This document shows, one piece after another, positions 43,377 through 54,700 of a stretch of DNA of 64,000 bases. This DNA is from Zizania palustris (Eukaryota > Streptophyta > Magnoliopsida > Poales > Poaceae): the NCBI GenBank assembly GCA_019279435.1, contig JAAALK010000286.1:42593712-42657711 (forward strand), in the 5' to 3' direction. The position numbers and the translations under genes were made by a program. How positions within the stretch are numbered: the first letter of the stretch is position 1; each line of letters opens with the position of its first letter. A model generated the notes under the pieces. The model saw only the letters and a list, made by a program, of their open reading frames with translations. It was not told the origin of the DNA and searched no databases.

Positions 43377-44026
43377 ATGGACATCAACATCATCACGCTG
43401 GCCGCCGAGTTCGCCCTGCCACAGGACGAGACTGAGGTCACTCAATTGAACCTCGACCCACGCAACGCCATCTTCGAGAAGCCCAAGGACTTGGCTCGCC
43501 ATCTAAAGCCTCTCTACGTTAGAGGTCACATCGATGGAAAGCTGCTCGGGCGTGACTAGATTCACGCGAATTGCTGCATTTCTTCTACTCTACACCAGTG
43601 CCTGATACAGTGGGATGGCGATGAGGTAGAGGTCATTCCCGTGGATACTTCGGCCCAAGTAGCATTGGCCAATGTATCGGTTGACGCCGTCCATAACAAA
43701 GTAGAGTGTTTGTCAGGCAGAGATCTTTCGGATTACGATTTTGTTAGCGTATTCGGAGGACGTTTTGTACCAGTGTCTGTAAATCCGGCTGGAGTAGCAT
43801 GGATATTTTTGTATTAATAGTCATGTCTAGCAAGAGTAATCTAGATTGGCTAAAGTTTCATGTGGAGCAATATCGGTCTAGTAAAGACGGTATTGTCGAG
43901 GCCATCGGGGACTTTAGCGAAGTAGAGAAATTAGGAAAAGGTTTTGCGTCGGCCGATCCCTTGGAGGAAGTTGACAAAGGTAATGGTAGCATCTCGAGGC
44001 CGACTTTTGTAAATCAACATTTATAG
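43377..44026 (+). pseudogene. Ty3-B protease remnant, catalytic part deleted
   Basis: The frame matches Ty3-A up to RGHIDGK (43541) and then jumps to LLGRD, a stop and IHANCC. About 78 residues present in Ty3-A, including the DGG active site, are therefore missing. The tryptophan codon of RDWIH is TAG here. The piece at 43799-44026 (SKSNLDWLKFHVEQYRSSKD) continues toward RT. Without the protease core, no gag-pol processing is possible from this copy. Confidence 0.85.
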
Positions 44027-44284
44027 CCTGATGAAAAGGCTGAAGTAATAAAGTTACTTCCGTCGTATGTCGATTGTTTCGCATGGGAGTATAGCGAGAT
44101 GCCAGGACTAAGCCGTGAGCTCGTGGAGCATCGGCTACCTATCAAGTCCGGATTTAGGCCTTATAAGCAGCCTCCTTGTCGCTTTAACTCGATCATCTGT
44201 GACCGAGTTAAAGAAGAAGTAGAGTGACTGCTCAAGGCTGAATTTATTAGGCCGTGCAGGTATGCGGAATGGGTTGCTAACATT

Positions 44285-45847
44285 GTGCCTGTAGAGAAGA
44301 AAGGGAGCGGCATGATACGGGTATGTATTGATTTCAGAGATCTGAACAGAGCCACTCCGAAAGACGAGTATCCAATGCCGATAGCCGACATGCTGATCAA
44401 CGATGCTTCAGGACACAAGGTACTGAGTTTTCTTGATGGCAATGCTGGTTATAATCAAATCTTTATGGCCAAAGAGGACGTCTACAAGACTGCCTTTCGA
44501 TGCCTTGGTTTTGTCGGTTTATTCGAGTGGGTCGTTATGACTTTTGGTTTGAAGAATGCTAGCGCAACGTACCAGCGCGCTATGAACTTAATCGTTCATG
44601 ACTTGCTAGGGGTTATGTTAGAAGTTTACATCGATGATGTTGTAGTCAAATCGGATGCTATGGGAAACCATTTAGCCGATTTGAAGGTTGCTTTTGATAG
44701 AATGCGACGGTATGGTTTGAAAATGAACCCACTCAAGTGTGCTTTTGGTGTGTCGGCGGGTAAGTTCTTAGGTTTCATGATTCATGAGAGAGGCATAGAA
44801 ATTGATCCTAAGAGGCTTGAGAAGATTAGAAACATTGTAGTGCCGACGTGCAAAAGGGATGTACAAAAGTTGCTAGGCAAGATGAACTATTTGCGTCGCT
44901 TTATATCCAACTTGTCCGGCAAGATTGATGTCTTTGTCCCCATACTCCGGCTAAAGAACGAACCCGAGTTCACTTGGGGGGCAAGCCAGCAAAGTGCCTT
45001 TGAGAAAATCAAGGAGTGCTTGTCTTCACCGCCTGTGGTGAGAGCACCCAAAGCAGAGATTCCGTTTCGGCTATACATCGTTGCTGAAGATAGCGTAATT
45101 GGGGCTGTGCTAACCCAGGAGGTAGAGGGAAAAGAGTACATCATCACGTTCTTGAGCCACCGCCTGCTGGATGCCGAAACCAGGTACACGTTTGTGGAAC
45201 GTTTGTGTTTATCACTTTACTACGCGTGCACCAAGTTACGCCATTATCTTATCCCTACTACATGTGTTGCCGTTTGCCAAACCGATGTTATAAAGCATAT
45301 GCCACAGAAGTCGGTTCTAAGTGGAAGAATCGGAAAATGGGCTTACGCGTTGATTGAGTACGATTTGGCCTACGAACCCCTGAGAGCGATGAAAGGCCAA
45401 ATCGTAGCCAACTTTATAGTTGATCACCACATAGATGTCAGCTGGAGTGACAATGTTGCTCTAGTTGAGGTAGTGTCGTGGAAACTTTATTTTGATGGTT
45501 CGGCTTGCAAGAGTGGCCAAGGTATTGGAGTGGTTCTCATATCACCTAATGGAATGCACTTTGAGACTCCGCCCCATCTAGAATTTCCTTCCACTAATAA
45601 CCAAGTTGAATACGAAGCTTTATTGCTAGGTCTTGAATTACTAGAATCTGTAAGTGCTAGACATGTCCACGCATATGGTGATTATTTGTTAGTAGTGCAA
45701 CAAGTAGCTAAAAGTGCTCAATGCTTTAACGGCTTGCTGAATAGTTACTTGGATAAATGTTTAGACATAGTTGCTGCTTTTGATGACTTCAAAATCTCTC
45801 ACGTGTCAAGAGAATCCAATTCAGTCGCAAATGATTTGGCTCAGTAA
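44285..45847 (+). pseudogene. Ty3-B reverse transcriptase, RNase H and archaeal-type RNase H
   Basis: The longest open frame of the window's retroelements (520 codons) holds RT (IDFRDLNRATPKDEYPMP; YIDD at residues 115-118), the thumb, RNase H (AEIPFRLYIVAEDSVIGAVL; ETRYTFVERLCLSLYY), the tether (RIGKWAYALIEYDLAYEP) and the second RNase H with its three acidic positions (LYFDGSA, NQVEYEAL, YGDYLL). It ends at TAA (45845-45847) at the end of the RNase H. All visible catalytic residues are kept, so it may have been under selection until late. It is still part of a dead element because gag, protease and integrase are defective. Confidence 0.9.
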
Positions 45848-46387
45848 GCATCCGGTTACCAAGCCAGCAGAGGAAAATTTTTTGTATGGGAGAAGCCGGT
45901 GCTTGGTCTCACTGCTGAAGCCAGTGACAGTGGGCAAGCGCACCCTTCGGGTCGGACCCCTCTGGCCGCCGAAGGCCACTGTGCGCCGAGGTCCCTGGAC
46001 CGGAGTACTCTACCAACCGAGGGACCCAGCACACTCTGAATGGCCAGCTCGGCCAGGCTTCAGCAGGAGCAGGAATGGCTCGGGGGGCATCCCAAAGTCA
46101 GTAGTTTAGAAATTTTTTTAGAAGGTGAGCTAGCGAGACCCTCTGAGGCCCATAAGGGTGATTGGAGAATTCCAATCATCCAGTATTTGAGAGACCCTAG
46201 CCAAAGGGTTGATCGGAAGGTTCGGTGACAAGCATTCAGATTCGTGTTGATAGACGACACATTGTACCGCCGAACCATCGATGGAGTACTATTGAAGTGT
46301 TTAGACTACGAACATTCCCAGGTGGCTACGGGATAAGTCCATGAAGGACTTTGTGGCACTCATCAGTCAGCCTAGAAAATAAGTTGG

Positions 46388-47419
46388 ATGCTGAAAAGAG
46401 CAGGGTTTTATTGGCCGACTATGACTGAGGATTGTTTTAAGTATTATAGAGGGTGTGATGCATGTCAGAAGTTTGGCAATATTCAGCTAGCTCCTGCCTC
46501 ATTACTCAACCCTATTGTCAAGCCATGGTCGTTTCGAGGATGGGGTTTAGACTTCATCGGCCAGATTAACCCTCCTTCCTCAAAAGGGCATCAGTTCGTG
46601 TTGATTGTGATGGATTACTTCACTAAGTGGAATGAGGCCGTACCTCTCAAGAACATGACTCACAATGAGGTATGTAATTTTATCTTGAAGCACATCATAC
46701 ATAGATTTGGCATTCCTCAAACTCTTACTACAGATCAAGGTAGTTCATTTGTTTCTAGAGAAGTGAGGGACTTCGCTGAATATTATGGTATTAAGTTGAT
46801 AAACTCCTCACCTTACCATGCTCAGGCCAATGGTCAGGCCAAGTCTAGTAATAAAACCGTGATTAAGCTCATTAAGAAGAAAATTGAAGAGTTTCCTAAA
46901 AGGTGGCATGAAATGCTTTCTAAGGCGCTATGGTCTTGTAGGATTGCAAAGCACGGTGCTACCAAAGTCAGTCCATATAAGTTGGTATATGGACAAGAAG
47001 CCGTTCTGCCTGTAGAGGTAGATCTTGGCTCCTTAAGAGTGTTAAAGCAAGATGGCTTATCGATCAACGAGTATGAAACTTTTTTGAAGGATAATCTAGA
47101 GGAAGTGACCGATAAGAGACTAAGGACTTTAGAAGCCATAGAAGTAGATAAGAGGAGAGTAGTTAAATACTACAATAAAAAGGTTAAACCAAAATCGTTT
47201 CAAGTAGGAGATTTGGTTTGGAAGACGATTTTACCCTTAGGCACGAAGAGTCCCAAATTTGGTAAATGGTCACCTAGTTGGGAAGGTCCTTTTAAGATAG
47301 ACGAAATCGCTCCTGGCAATGCATATGTGTTGGAATCTCTGCAAGGAGAGCGGTTTCGAAGAGCTTTGAATGGTAGGTACTTGAAAAGGTATTTCCCAAG
47401 CGTGTGGCAAACAACGTAA
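46388..47419 (+). pseudogene. Ty3-B integrase with lost catalytic glutamate
   Basis: A 343-codon frame contains the CxxC half of the zinc domain (C23, C26), the aspartates in GWGLDFIG (55) and TTDQGSSF (116), and a C-terminal domain (GDLVWKTILPLG). At the canonical DD35E glutamate, residue 152, the codon is AAG, so the motif reads NGQAKSSNK instead of NGQVESSNK as in Ty3-A. The upstream HH half is out of frame (stop at 46382). The frame ends 90 bp before the 3' LTR. Confidence 0.9.
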
Positions 47420-47489
47420 AAGGTGTCGAAAAGCCGATATGGAATGTATCATCTTCAGCTCGTTGTGCTTTTAGTTCACGCAGTTCACT

Positions 47490-47507
47490 AAAAGGCAGGG
47501 GGGTATG
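47490..47507 (+). promoter_or_regulatory. Ty3-B polypurine tract
   Basis: The purine-rich run aaaaggcaggggggtatg lies directly before the 3' LTR start TGTTGATAGC. It primes plus-strand DNA synthesis. The Ty3-A version is aaaaggcatggggcatg on its strand. Confidence 0.75.
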
Positions 47508-48791
47508 TGTTGATAGCAAAAAATGGCATCAATGGTTGAGATTGTCAAAATATCAATTTTGGTGATTTGGGCCAAAAATACGCATGTCCGGGGTCAGGCC
47601 GAAGCCCTACAGGGCCGAAGGTCCATTGGGCTATGGGCTCCGAAAGCCTCTGGCCAGCCCACGGCCTTCGACCAGGAAGCTTTTGGAGGCCCACGCCGCC
47701 GAAGCTTCGGCCTGAGGAGCAGGCTTCGACGGGCCTGGCCGAAGCCCACTTTGGTAGAGACAGAGTTGGATACAATTCCGGCTAAGTTTTTATCTCTATC
47801 CTAGCCGAATTATAGTATATTAGATCAGAAGTTTGGCCCCTATAAATAGAGAGGCGAGGCCAGCTTAGAGGGCCCCCCAACACAAATCAAACACAAAGCC
47901 CTAGCTTTGGTCACATTTATTTACCTTTACTTTTCTGTACCTCTTCATGGGTTTGCCTGGAAGCCCTCCGCCGGCCACTTCGGAATAGCGGTAATCCTTG
48001 TTACTTCGCTTGTGAAGTATCCGTTAATCTACGTAATAGATTGCTATCGCCTTGTTACTTCGCCTGTGAAGTATCCGCTAATCCGCGTAACAGATTGCTA
48101 CCTTCACTACTAGTGCAACACTTAGCAGAATTCGGTCCTCAGGCTGAATTAGTACTTCGAACCCTCTTTGTTGCAGGTTTTCACGTTCGGAGCTACTTCG
48201 ACGGAGGTGTCCAGAGCTGAGAGATCGGTTTTGGAGGTCGTCAGGACACCCTTCGCCAAGGATTCTGCTTCGACCGCACGCTTCGCCAGCACACTTCGTT
48301 ACGACAGGCTTCGCCACGCTCGTACTCCGCTCTGGACGAAGTCACGCCCACGCGCAGCGCTCGAGTCATTATCTTGTACTTCGCTGTATCGGAGACTTCA
48401 CGCTGAACCCCATCGTTCGGAGGTTATTGTCACGTCCAGATCTGTTCGGAGCTCACCTTCAACCAGATCAGTACGAATGCCGAAGGCACCCTTCGGCGGG
48501 ACAGTTCGCACCAGACGTCGAAGGTATACTTCGGCGACCCCTTCGCACCATACTCCGAAGCAGATAGGCTCCGACCAGTTTGCTGATTTATTCTGTTTAA
48601 ATATATTTCTTTCGGCTAATTGGATTATTTTGTGTGATTTGATTGCCTAGCGACTCCACCCCTTTATCACGATTAAGGATAGTCGGAACGCGATATCAGT
48701 GCTGCGTCACGCTTAGGCTTGTCCCTAAGTATTCACACACTTTTGGATCGTCGAACTGACCCAAGTGCGGAGGCACGATTCTGTGTCAACA
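47508..48791 (+). repeat. 3' LTR of Ty3-B
   Basis: The LTR begins TGTTGATAGC, has a TATA box at 47841-47848 and the two-unit repeat at about 48000-48105, and ends TGTCAACA. The TTACC duplication follows at 48792-48796. It carries the uninterrupted site of the CACTA-B insertion. Confidence 0.95.
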
Positions 48792-48796
48792 TTACC

Positions 48797-50235
48797 CATG
48801 CGTGCGTTCCCTTCTCACTTTCCCCATCTCACATGCTCACTCTTTCGTGTTGCCGCCACCCTTCCTGCCGCCGGCCACTTCCTTCGCTCGTCTGGCCAAC
48901 CATCACCTCTATGTCTGTCCATCGTCACCTCCACGCGCCTCCCCACCACACCACATCGCCACCTCCATGAACTGAAGGTATTCATTATTATACTAGCTTG
49001 TTATGTTCTTGTGTTATGAGCAATGTATTATGAGGGTGATAAATTGTAGAAATACATGATTTGAGATAATGTGCTATTACATTTGCTATTGTATTTTGAA
49101 GCTTGTTAATTATTTCATTTCCACCTCTCGTCAAAATTTTATGAGTGTGTCAAACAAAAAGAGTCATCATTAGGGTGACTAGTAGTATAATCTACTTCCA
49201 TATGTAATGTTCTTCTTTTCATATGTAATGTTTTGTTAAAAATGTCAATAGTGTAATGAAATCTATGTGTCACCTGTTTCGGACCAACATGTCTCACATG
49301 TGCCATTCGTGTGAGATGTGTAGGTCTAGAATTATTCCTTTTTTGGACAGCCTCGGAGTGGGCGATAGAGCGTGGTATTTATGATGAGATATGTGTCCGG
49401 AGGTTCAAAAGTTTTTCTACATCCTTAGAGCTTCAGAAAAGCAGTTGCATGAGCACACCATAGTAAGCATCCTCACTTTTGTGACCCGTCTTATGGCCAT
49501 TAAGTCGAAGTTTGTATTCTCAAACAATTATTACAAGGAGCTCGTGAACCTGATCAGCGATGTCCTTCCTATGAATCAAAAGATGCCGAAAAACATGTAC
49601 TAGTCAAAAAATGCTTTCTAATCTTAGTGTGGAGTATGAGAATATTGATGTATGCCAAGATAACTACATGCTTTTCTGAAAAGACCATAAGAATGAGATG
49701 AAGTGCTTAAAATGTGGTAAACCGAGGTTCGTAAAGTTCATAAACGAAGATGGTGAAAAGATGACGATGGAGGTTGCTCATAAGAAACTTCATTACATGC
49801 CTCTTACACCTTGGGTGAAACGATTATTTCTCTCAAAGAAAACCGCTATGGATATGAGATGACATAAGGAAGGTGTACGTGAGAACAACTAAGTGATGAT
49901 GCACCCGTCTGATAGTGAGGTATGAAAGACTCTAGATGATTTTGACGCAGACTTCGCTAGGGATGCGAGGAACGAGTTGGCAATAGATGGATTCACACCT
50001 TTTAATGTAACCGCGCCGTCATATTCTTGTTGAACTGTCTTTGCTATATATTCCGTAGAGCCTTATACCTTCACTTTGCATGGAATATGAATTATGTTCA
50101 TGTTTCTCATTATATATGGTTCAGAGCATTCTGGAACACGTCTCAATATGACGTTGAAGTTCTTAATTGAAGAGTTGAACCAATTGTGAACAGGAGTTAA
50201 AACATATAAATATGACAAGAAGCAAATATTTAAAT
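48797..50235 (+). mobile_element. CACTA-C, right part
   Basis: After the TTACC duplication the CACTA resumes with a GC-rich exon-like block (48800-48970, gccgccacccttcctgccgcc), an AT-rich intron-like region, and a stretch (49255-49390) that matches the inverted 37740-37985 of CACTA-B (ggaccaacatgtctcacatg, ttttttggacagcctc). It ends with a tnp2 remnant that stops matching CACTA-B around 50235. The right terminus is missing, so the element is truncated. Confidence 0.75.
49396..50235 (+). pseudogene. CACTA-C tnp2 remnant
   Basis: Compared with the tnp2 of CACTA-B, the plus strand encodes the linker and the start of the Transposase_21 core: EVQKFFYILRASEKQLHEHT, CLKCGKPRF, LTPWVKRLFLSKKTA and so on. 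I count seven in-frame stops where CACTA-B has a sense codon. Five are TGG to TGA, one is CAG to TAG and one is CAA to TAA, so all are C:G to T:A. A few one- or two-base gaps also occur (for example near 49610). The N-terminal domain is missing because 49386 joins the hairpin arm directly to the interior of tnp2. Confidence 0.88.
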
Positions 50236-52411
50236 CCAAGCAAATTTATACTAATCGAGTCGGATACCGCAATCAAATTTGCCATTTGCCCATTCCTAAC
50301 TCTTCAGCCACATGTTCTACAGGTACCAGATATCTTGGTGTAGCCGTAGCATCACATGGACAAGGGGGAATGTATGTGCAGCTAGCTAGCTAGCTGGTAC
50401 CACCATACTACCATGGCACTACATACCTAACCTTTTTTATCTTAGAAAATTGACAAGTAGTGAATTGGAGTTTCGGTAGAGATCATCCTCATCCTCCGAG
50501 CTATTTAACAAACTCTGAAATTGGAACGTAATATATGATATATATATATATATATATGTGTGTGTGTTATCCTACATCACGGGTGTAGCATAACTATTCT
50601 ACCGAGAAATCTACTACTGAGAAAAAAAGAGTACTCAATTGCTATTCTACTGAGAAAATCCACTACTGAAATTAGTCGGTGTAGAATAGCACTACCGTGT
50701 ATATATATATGCACCCATTACTGTCAGTGCCTTGTGCTACCTGTTTTACACGTATTTCATTTCTGCAGTAAACACAAGAGTAGAGACCAAGTTACTCGCT
50801 AATGTGCCGGCAAAAACTTGTTAAAACAGTATAGTATATTAACTGTGTCGGTCAGGCACGTGCACTGAGCAGATTAGGGCGTGTAGGAAACTGGACTGAA
50901 TAAATGATGAGGCCATAGTCTAGCTTCTTGGACAACGACGATATTCAGAATAACAAATCCTTGAGCAGTAACTGTTCTTGATGTAGATGCATTAATTCTG
51001 CATTTGTCAAACCCCAGCACTTAGCTTGCTCCGGTACAGATAGCTAGGCAAAGAGTGAGAAGAAAGCTACTGCTAACAGTGTAACTACTAGCAGGTAGCA
51101 TTATCTTATTAGCAGTTTCCACACGGCCATGGCCATACTCCACAAGAGTGTTTCAGAGTTAAACTGGTTGACTTGGATCTGCAGCCGCGCGCATGCATGC
51201 ATGCATTTGTTTGCAAGACAAGTGGGATCGAATTTTTTTGGGGCGAGACGACCTGCTACCTACTTGACGCACGTTGCACACGTACACGCAGCAGCCGTGT
51301 AACTAGTACCATACAATATATACCATACCAGATCATTCAGTTCATAGGTCCCCGTGTAGCTAAGTACCATACGATACCAGATCATTTCTGGTCTTCTGTC
51401 TAGATAGCTAATGGCTTTAAAATCCTATAAGTTGTTTCTTTTTATACCAGATCAAAATATTTTAAACAATTGTATTATCAACTAAACACCAAATAAAATA
51501 AATTTAATTAGGAGTAATACAATATTTTTACTATACTATGCTGACAAGGAGGTCAAATTTCAGAAGTTCGTTGTTTATTTGACCGTAACTTGATTAGACT
51601 GTTAAGCTTAAGCTAGCTTATGAATAAATCAAAGTGGTGACCACCGACCATAGTACCAATAATTTGCTTCAATCGATTAGCACTAGTAGTATATAGAAGA
51701 GCACCGGCCTGCGGCAAATTAAAGGGTTAATAGCTTCTATGCCACCGTTATTTTCCCAAACGCCAAAAATACCACTACTATTCGTCTAATAGTCTACATG
51801 CCATTATTATTATAAATTCACTCCGAAATGCTATTTGGACCCACCCGCAGAGCACTGTTTTTCGCAAATACCCATATTACCCCGCACTGTTCATCTTCTT
51901 CCTCGCGCAGCCCCTTTGTCGGCACCGAGCCCCTCCCCCACCAGCCCGAGCTCCCGCACAGATCCACCTAGCAGCTCAGATCAGAACCTAGCGGCTTAAA
52001 CCATTTATTGTTCAAATAAGCCATAAATCTATATTGAATCTCGTTGGTGAAAAAGCTCCTGCTTTGAGGCTTCTTAAGCTTATTTGAATTTCCACTTCGC
52101 TAAATATAAAAAAATATCCTAAATAAAAAAATAAAACCTTGTAGAAGAGATCGACTGGAAAGCATCTGAGCTCTGAAGCTGTGCGAAATTGTGAACGTTA
52201 GTAGTGCCGCATGATCCATCCACTTGCCTATTTAGTAGTGCTGCATGCATGTGCAAATTCTTGTTTTTTTCTCGTTTAGAGGAATTATGACATTTTTAAT
52301 TTAACCCATAGTATGTGATATGGACGGTGTCTTATTCATAGATTACATGTATAGACAAGTTAATATATATATATATATATAATTACCTATCTTAATTTTC
52401 TTTTCTCTCCT
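50236..52411. other. Intergenic, no gene seen
   Basis: This is mixed AT-rich sequence with short simple repeats (gctagctagctagct at about 50380, catgcatgcatgcat at about 51190). A phrase starting gggttaatagcttctatgcc at 51726 resembles a MULE end but has no partner. No coding frame with a recognisable domain was found. Confidence 0.4.
50533..50715. repeat. TA-bounded palindromic repeat
   Basis: Two TA microsatellites (about 50537-50558 and 50700-50711) enclose a block whose ends are inverted copies (ctacatcacgggtgtagcataactattctac against gtagaatagcactaccgtg). Two direct copies of ctattctac(c/t)gagaaa lie inside at 50597 and 50642. This resembles MITEs that insert into TA microsatellites, such as the rice Micron type. 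Confidence 0.45.
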
Positions 52412-53075
52412 AATCACTACAAGAAAAACAGAAATTTTCGTCGGCCTCATTAATTTCCGTCGTTTTTTTCGAAAGACGACGGAAGTTAATTCACTTCCGT
52501 CGACCTAAAGGAGCCGACAGAAGTTAGAGTGGATTTTTCCCCGCCCAGTATAGAAGCTGTAACTTCCGTTGGCCAGCATTAACTGCCGTCGGCTTTAATG
52601 CTGGCCGACGAAAGTTAAAAGATTTATTTCCCAACCTCACGCGCGTTGCGCGTATAAGGAAACCTAATCCCTGTACGCGTGCGCCCGGCCATGCACAGAC
52701 ACAGCAGCCACCGCCGCCCACTCCTCCTCCCGGCCACCGTCGGCCGCCGCCGGCCCACGCCATCCCGAGCGCCCCGCCGACCCCGATCCGGCCGCCCGAG
52801 CGGCCTCCTGCCCCGCCATCAGCCGCCCACCCACCGGCCTCCGCCCTGTCGTGAGCCTCATCGGCGCCTGCTGGCCACCGTCTTCCGTCGCCGCCCGCTA
52901 GCCTACGCCACCCGCTAACCTCCTCCGCCGCCAATCAACCAAGTATTTTTTTCACCGCTTTATGAATTTTTTCGTTTTTTATTTGTGAATTTTGTCATAG
53001 TACTGGATTGTAATATAATGATTGTAATGAAATTGCAATATAATGATGTGGAATGATAGATTGCAATATAATGAG

Positions 53076-53988
53076 TGATACGAGGATGCGCCCAACCTTC
53101 ACGGCGTAGAATCAAAGATACTCGTGAAACCTGACGAGTCTTGTGCAGCCAACCATTGTATGTGCAATAACCTGCAGCACGGAGTTCGCCCAACCTCACG
53201 TTGTCCACTCAACCAAGTCAAGCGGATTACAATCCTCGTTGCAATCACAAAGTGCTTGCAAGAACAACGGGAAGGAAAGCACAATTCCCAGAGATGATTC
53301 AGCTAATAGCTAGAACACTCAAGAACATGCATAAAGCATAGTTGTTTCATTCTCAAAATTCTGTCCCCCCTACACATTGAGAAAGATCCTATTATATAGA
53401 AGGGATTGAGAGGGAGATGGAGAGGTGTTCAGGACGTTTTACATGGCATTAAGCCAATATTGGTGCGCAGCACCCTAATTAAAGAAAATGAAATGTTTGA
53501 CAGTTTCTGGTCTCCACATTAAGTCGGCGATAACTCTCTATTCTGGTGGAATTATTGGGTGAGGCTAGATCCGTTGGAAAGCTTATGAAGTAAGTGTTCC
53601 AAGCTGTGGTTGAACACATTTATTGGATTTAATATGCGGTTTCTATGAGCATCTTATTCCATACTGGTCACTTGAATCCGAAATGTTCTTCATTGCATTC
53701 ATTGCTTGATTGATGGCTGTTGATGAAGTGCTGCTCCTTTGGCCACTCTTCAACGTTGTCATACCTAAGAACAATTAAATTACGGGCATTAGGTAGCAAC
53801 TGATTTTCATGTGTAATGTTATTCTTATTTAGGAGCGAGTTCACCTGTTGATTTATTTGCTTTGCACGAGCGCGAGTTATTGCTCCTTCAAAATGATTTG
53901 GAATATCTTGATCATTGGGGGAAAGAAATGTTGTTGATGCTAGGATGTCTGTGTCAATGAGTGTAATGAATTTTGTGAATTTTGTCAT
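53076..53988 (-). mobile_element. Ty3/Gypsy fragment inside CACTA-D
   Basis: The minus-strand frame 53668-53988 encodes 106 residues with GAITRARAKQINQQVNSLL, a motif typical of the last part of Ty3/Gypsy polyproteins. The plus strand from 53076 (TGATACGAGGATGCGCCCAA) to about 53640 has LTR-like character with a TATATAG word at 53395. I infer the end of gag-pol and part of a 3' LTR; the other end of the element is missing. Short identical words flank it on both sides. Confidence 0.55.
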
Positions 53989-54078
53989 TGGTATGCATGA
54001 GCAGATATACTCTAATACACGTGTATAGGGAGGAAATGTGGAATGATAGTATGCATCTTGCTTTCTAAAGGTTTCCTA

Positions 54079-54700
54079 GATGTTCAGAAGTCAGCTCACT
54101 CGTCGCAGAGCTCTGTCAGAGGTAGCTCCAGCCGTCGTCGATCTGAAGCAAACCAGGAAGTGGTTCAGCTGAGGGAGGAATTGATGAAGCGAGACGAGGA
54201 AGTGAGGCAGCAGGTCCAGGAATCAAGGCAGCGAGACGAGCACATAAGGCAGCAACAAGAGTATTATGCCGCTTGCGTAGCACAACAACAGGCGTTGATG
54301 CAAGTAAGTTTAGTTTACTATGTTGTAGTTATAAAATATTTAGCAATAGGTTTAGAACTAACTGATTGCATTACAACATGTGTAGCAAATGGTCCAGCAG
54401 CTTCATGGATTTGACATGTCCTTGTTCTAACCGCTACCTGCCCCGCCACCACCACTTCCATTTGTTCCTCATCCTGCAGCTGAGGTATCTCCTGACATAT
54501 CATTATTTGAGTTACTTTAGTTAGTTAAGATACTTAAGTTAGCGTTTAGAAGGTTATTTGAGTTCGTTCTATAATTTTGTCTATTTCTTCAGAGTTTACG
54601 TACGCCCGGTCAGGATGGAGCCTCCAATGCAAATGTGGATGATGCAAGAGGCAGCGACGGCGCCCACAACTCCAACCAACCAAATGTGGGTGATAAGTGA
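54079..54700 (+). pseudogene. tnpA 3' exons in CACTA-D
   Basis: Three exons match the end of the CACTA-B tnpA gene. The coiled-coil exon is 54079-54303 (SAHSSQSSVRGSSSRRRSEA; REELMKRDEEVRQQV), then a short proline-rich exon (GFDMSLF then TAA, 54386-54485), and a last exon ending RGSDGAHNSNQPNVGDK and TGA at 54698-54700. The coiled coil has an extra QVQESRQRDEHIRQ segment compared with CACTA-B. The TAA replaces a glutamine codon of CACTA-B. The earlier exons are absent. Confidence 0.8.

Larger units (their letters stand above)
31172..48791 (+). mobile_element. Ty3-B: Tat-lineage Ty3/Gypsy element with nested CACTA
   Basis: A perfect TTACC duplication lies at 31167-31171 and 48792-48796. LTRs begin TGTTGATAGC and end GTCAACA. 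The 5' LTR (31172-40215) is interrupted by CACTA-B. Without it the LTR is about 1281 bp, against 1284 bp for the 3' LTR (47508-48791). The order is gag, protease remnant, RT, RNase H, archaeal-type RNase H, integrase, polypurine tract, as in Ty3-A. Internal stops, a deletion through the protease and a lost integrase glutamate make it non-autonomous. Confidence 0.95.

Noticed and set aside
51726..51790. Phrase gggttaatagcttctatgcc as a MULE terminus
   Set aside because: No inverted partner and no 9-bp duplication could be found in the following kilobases.
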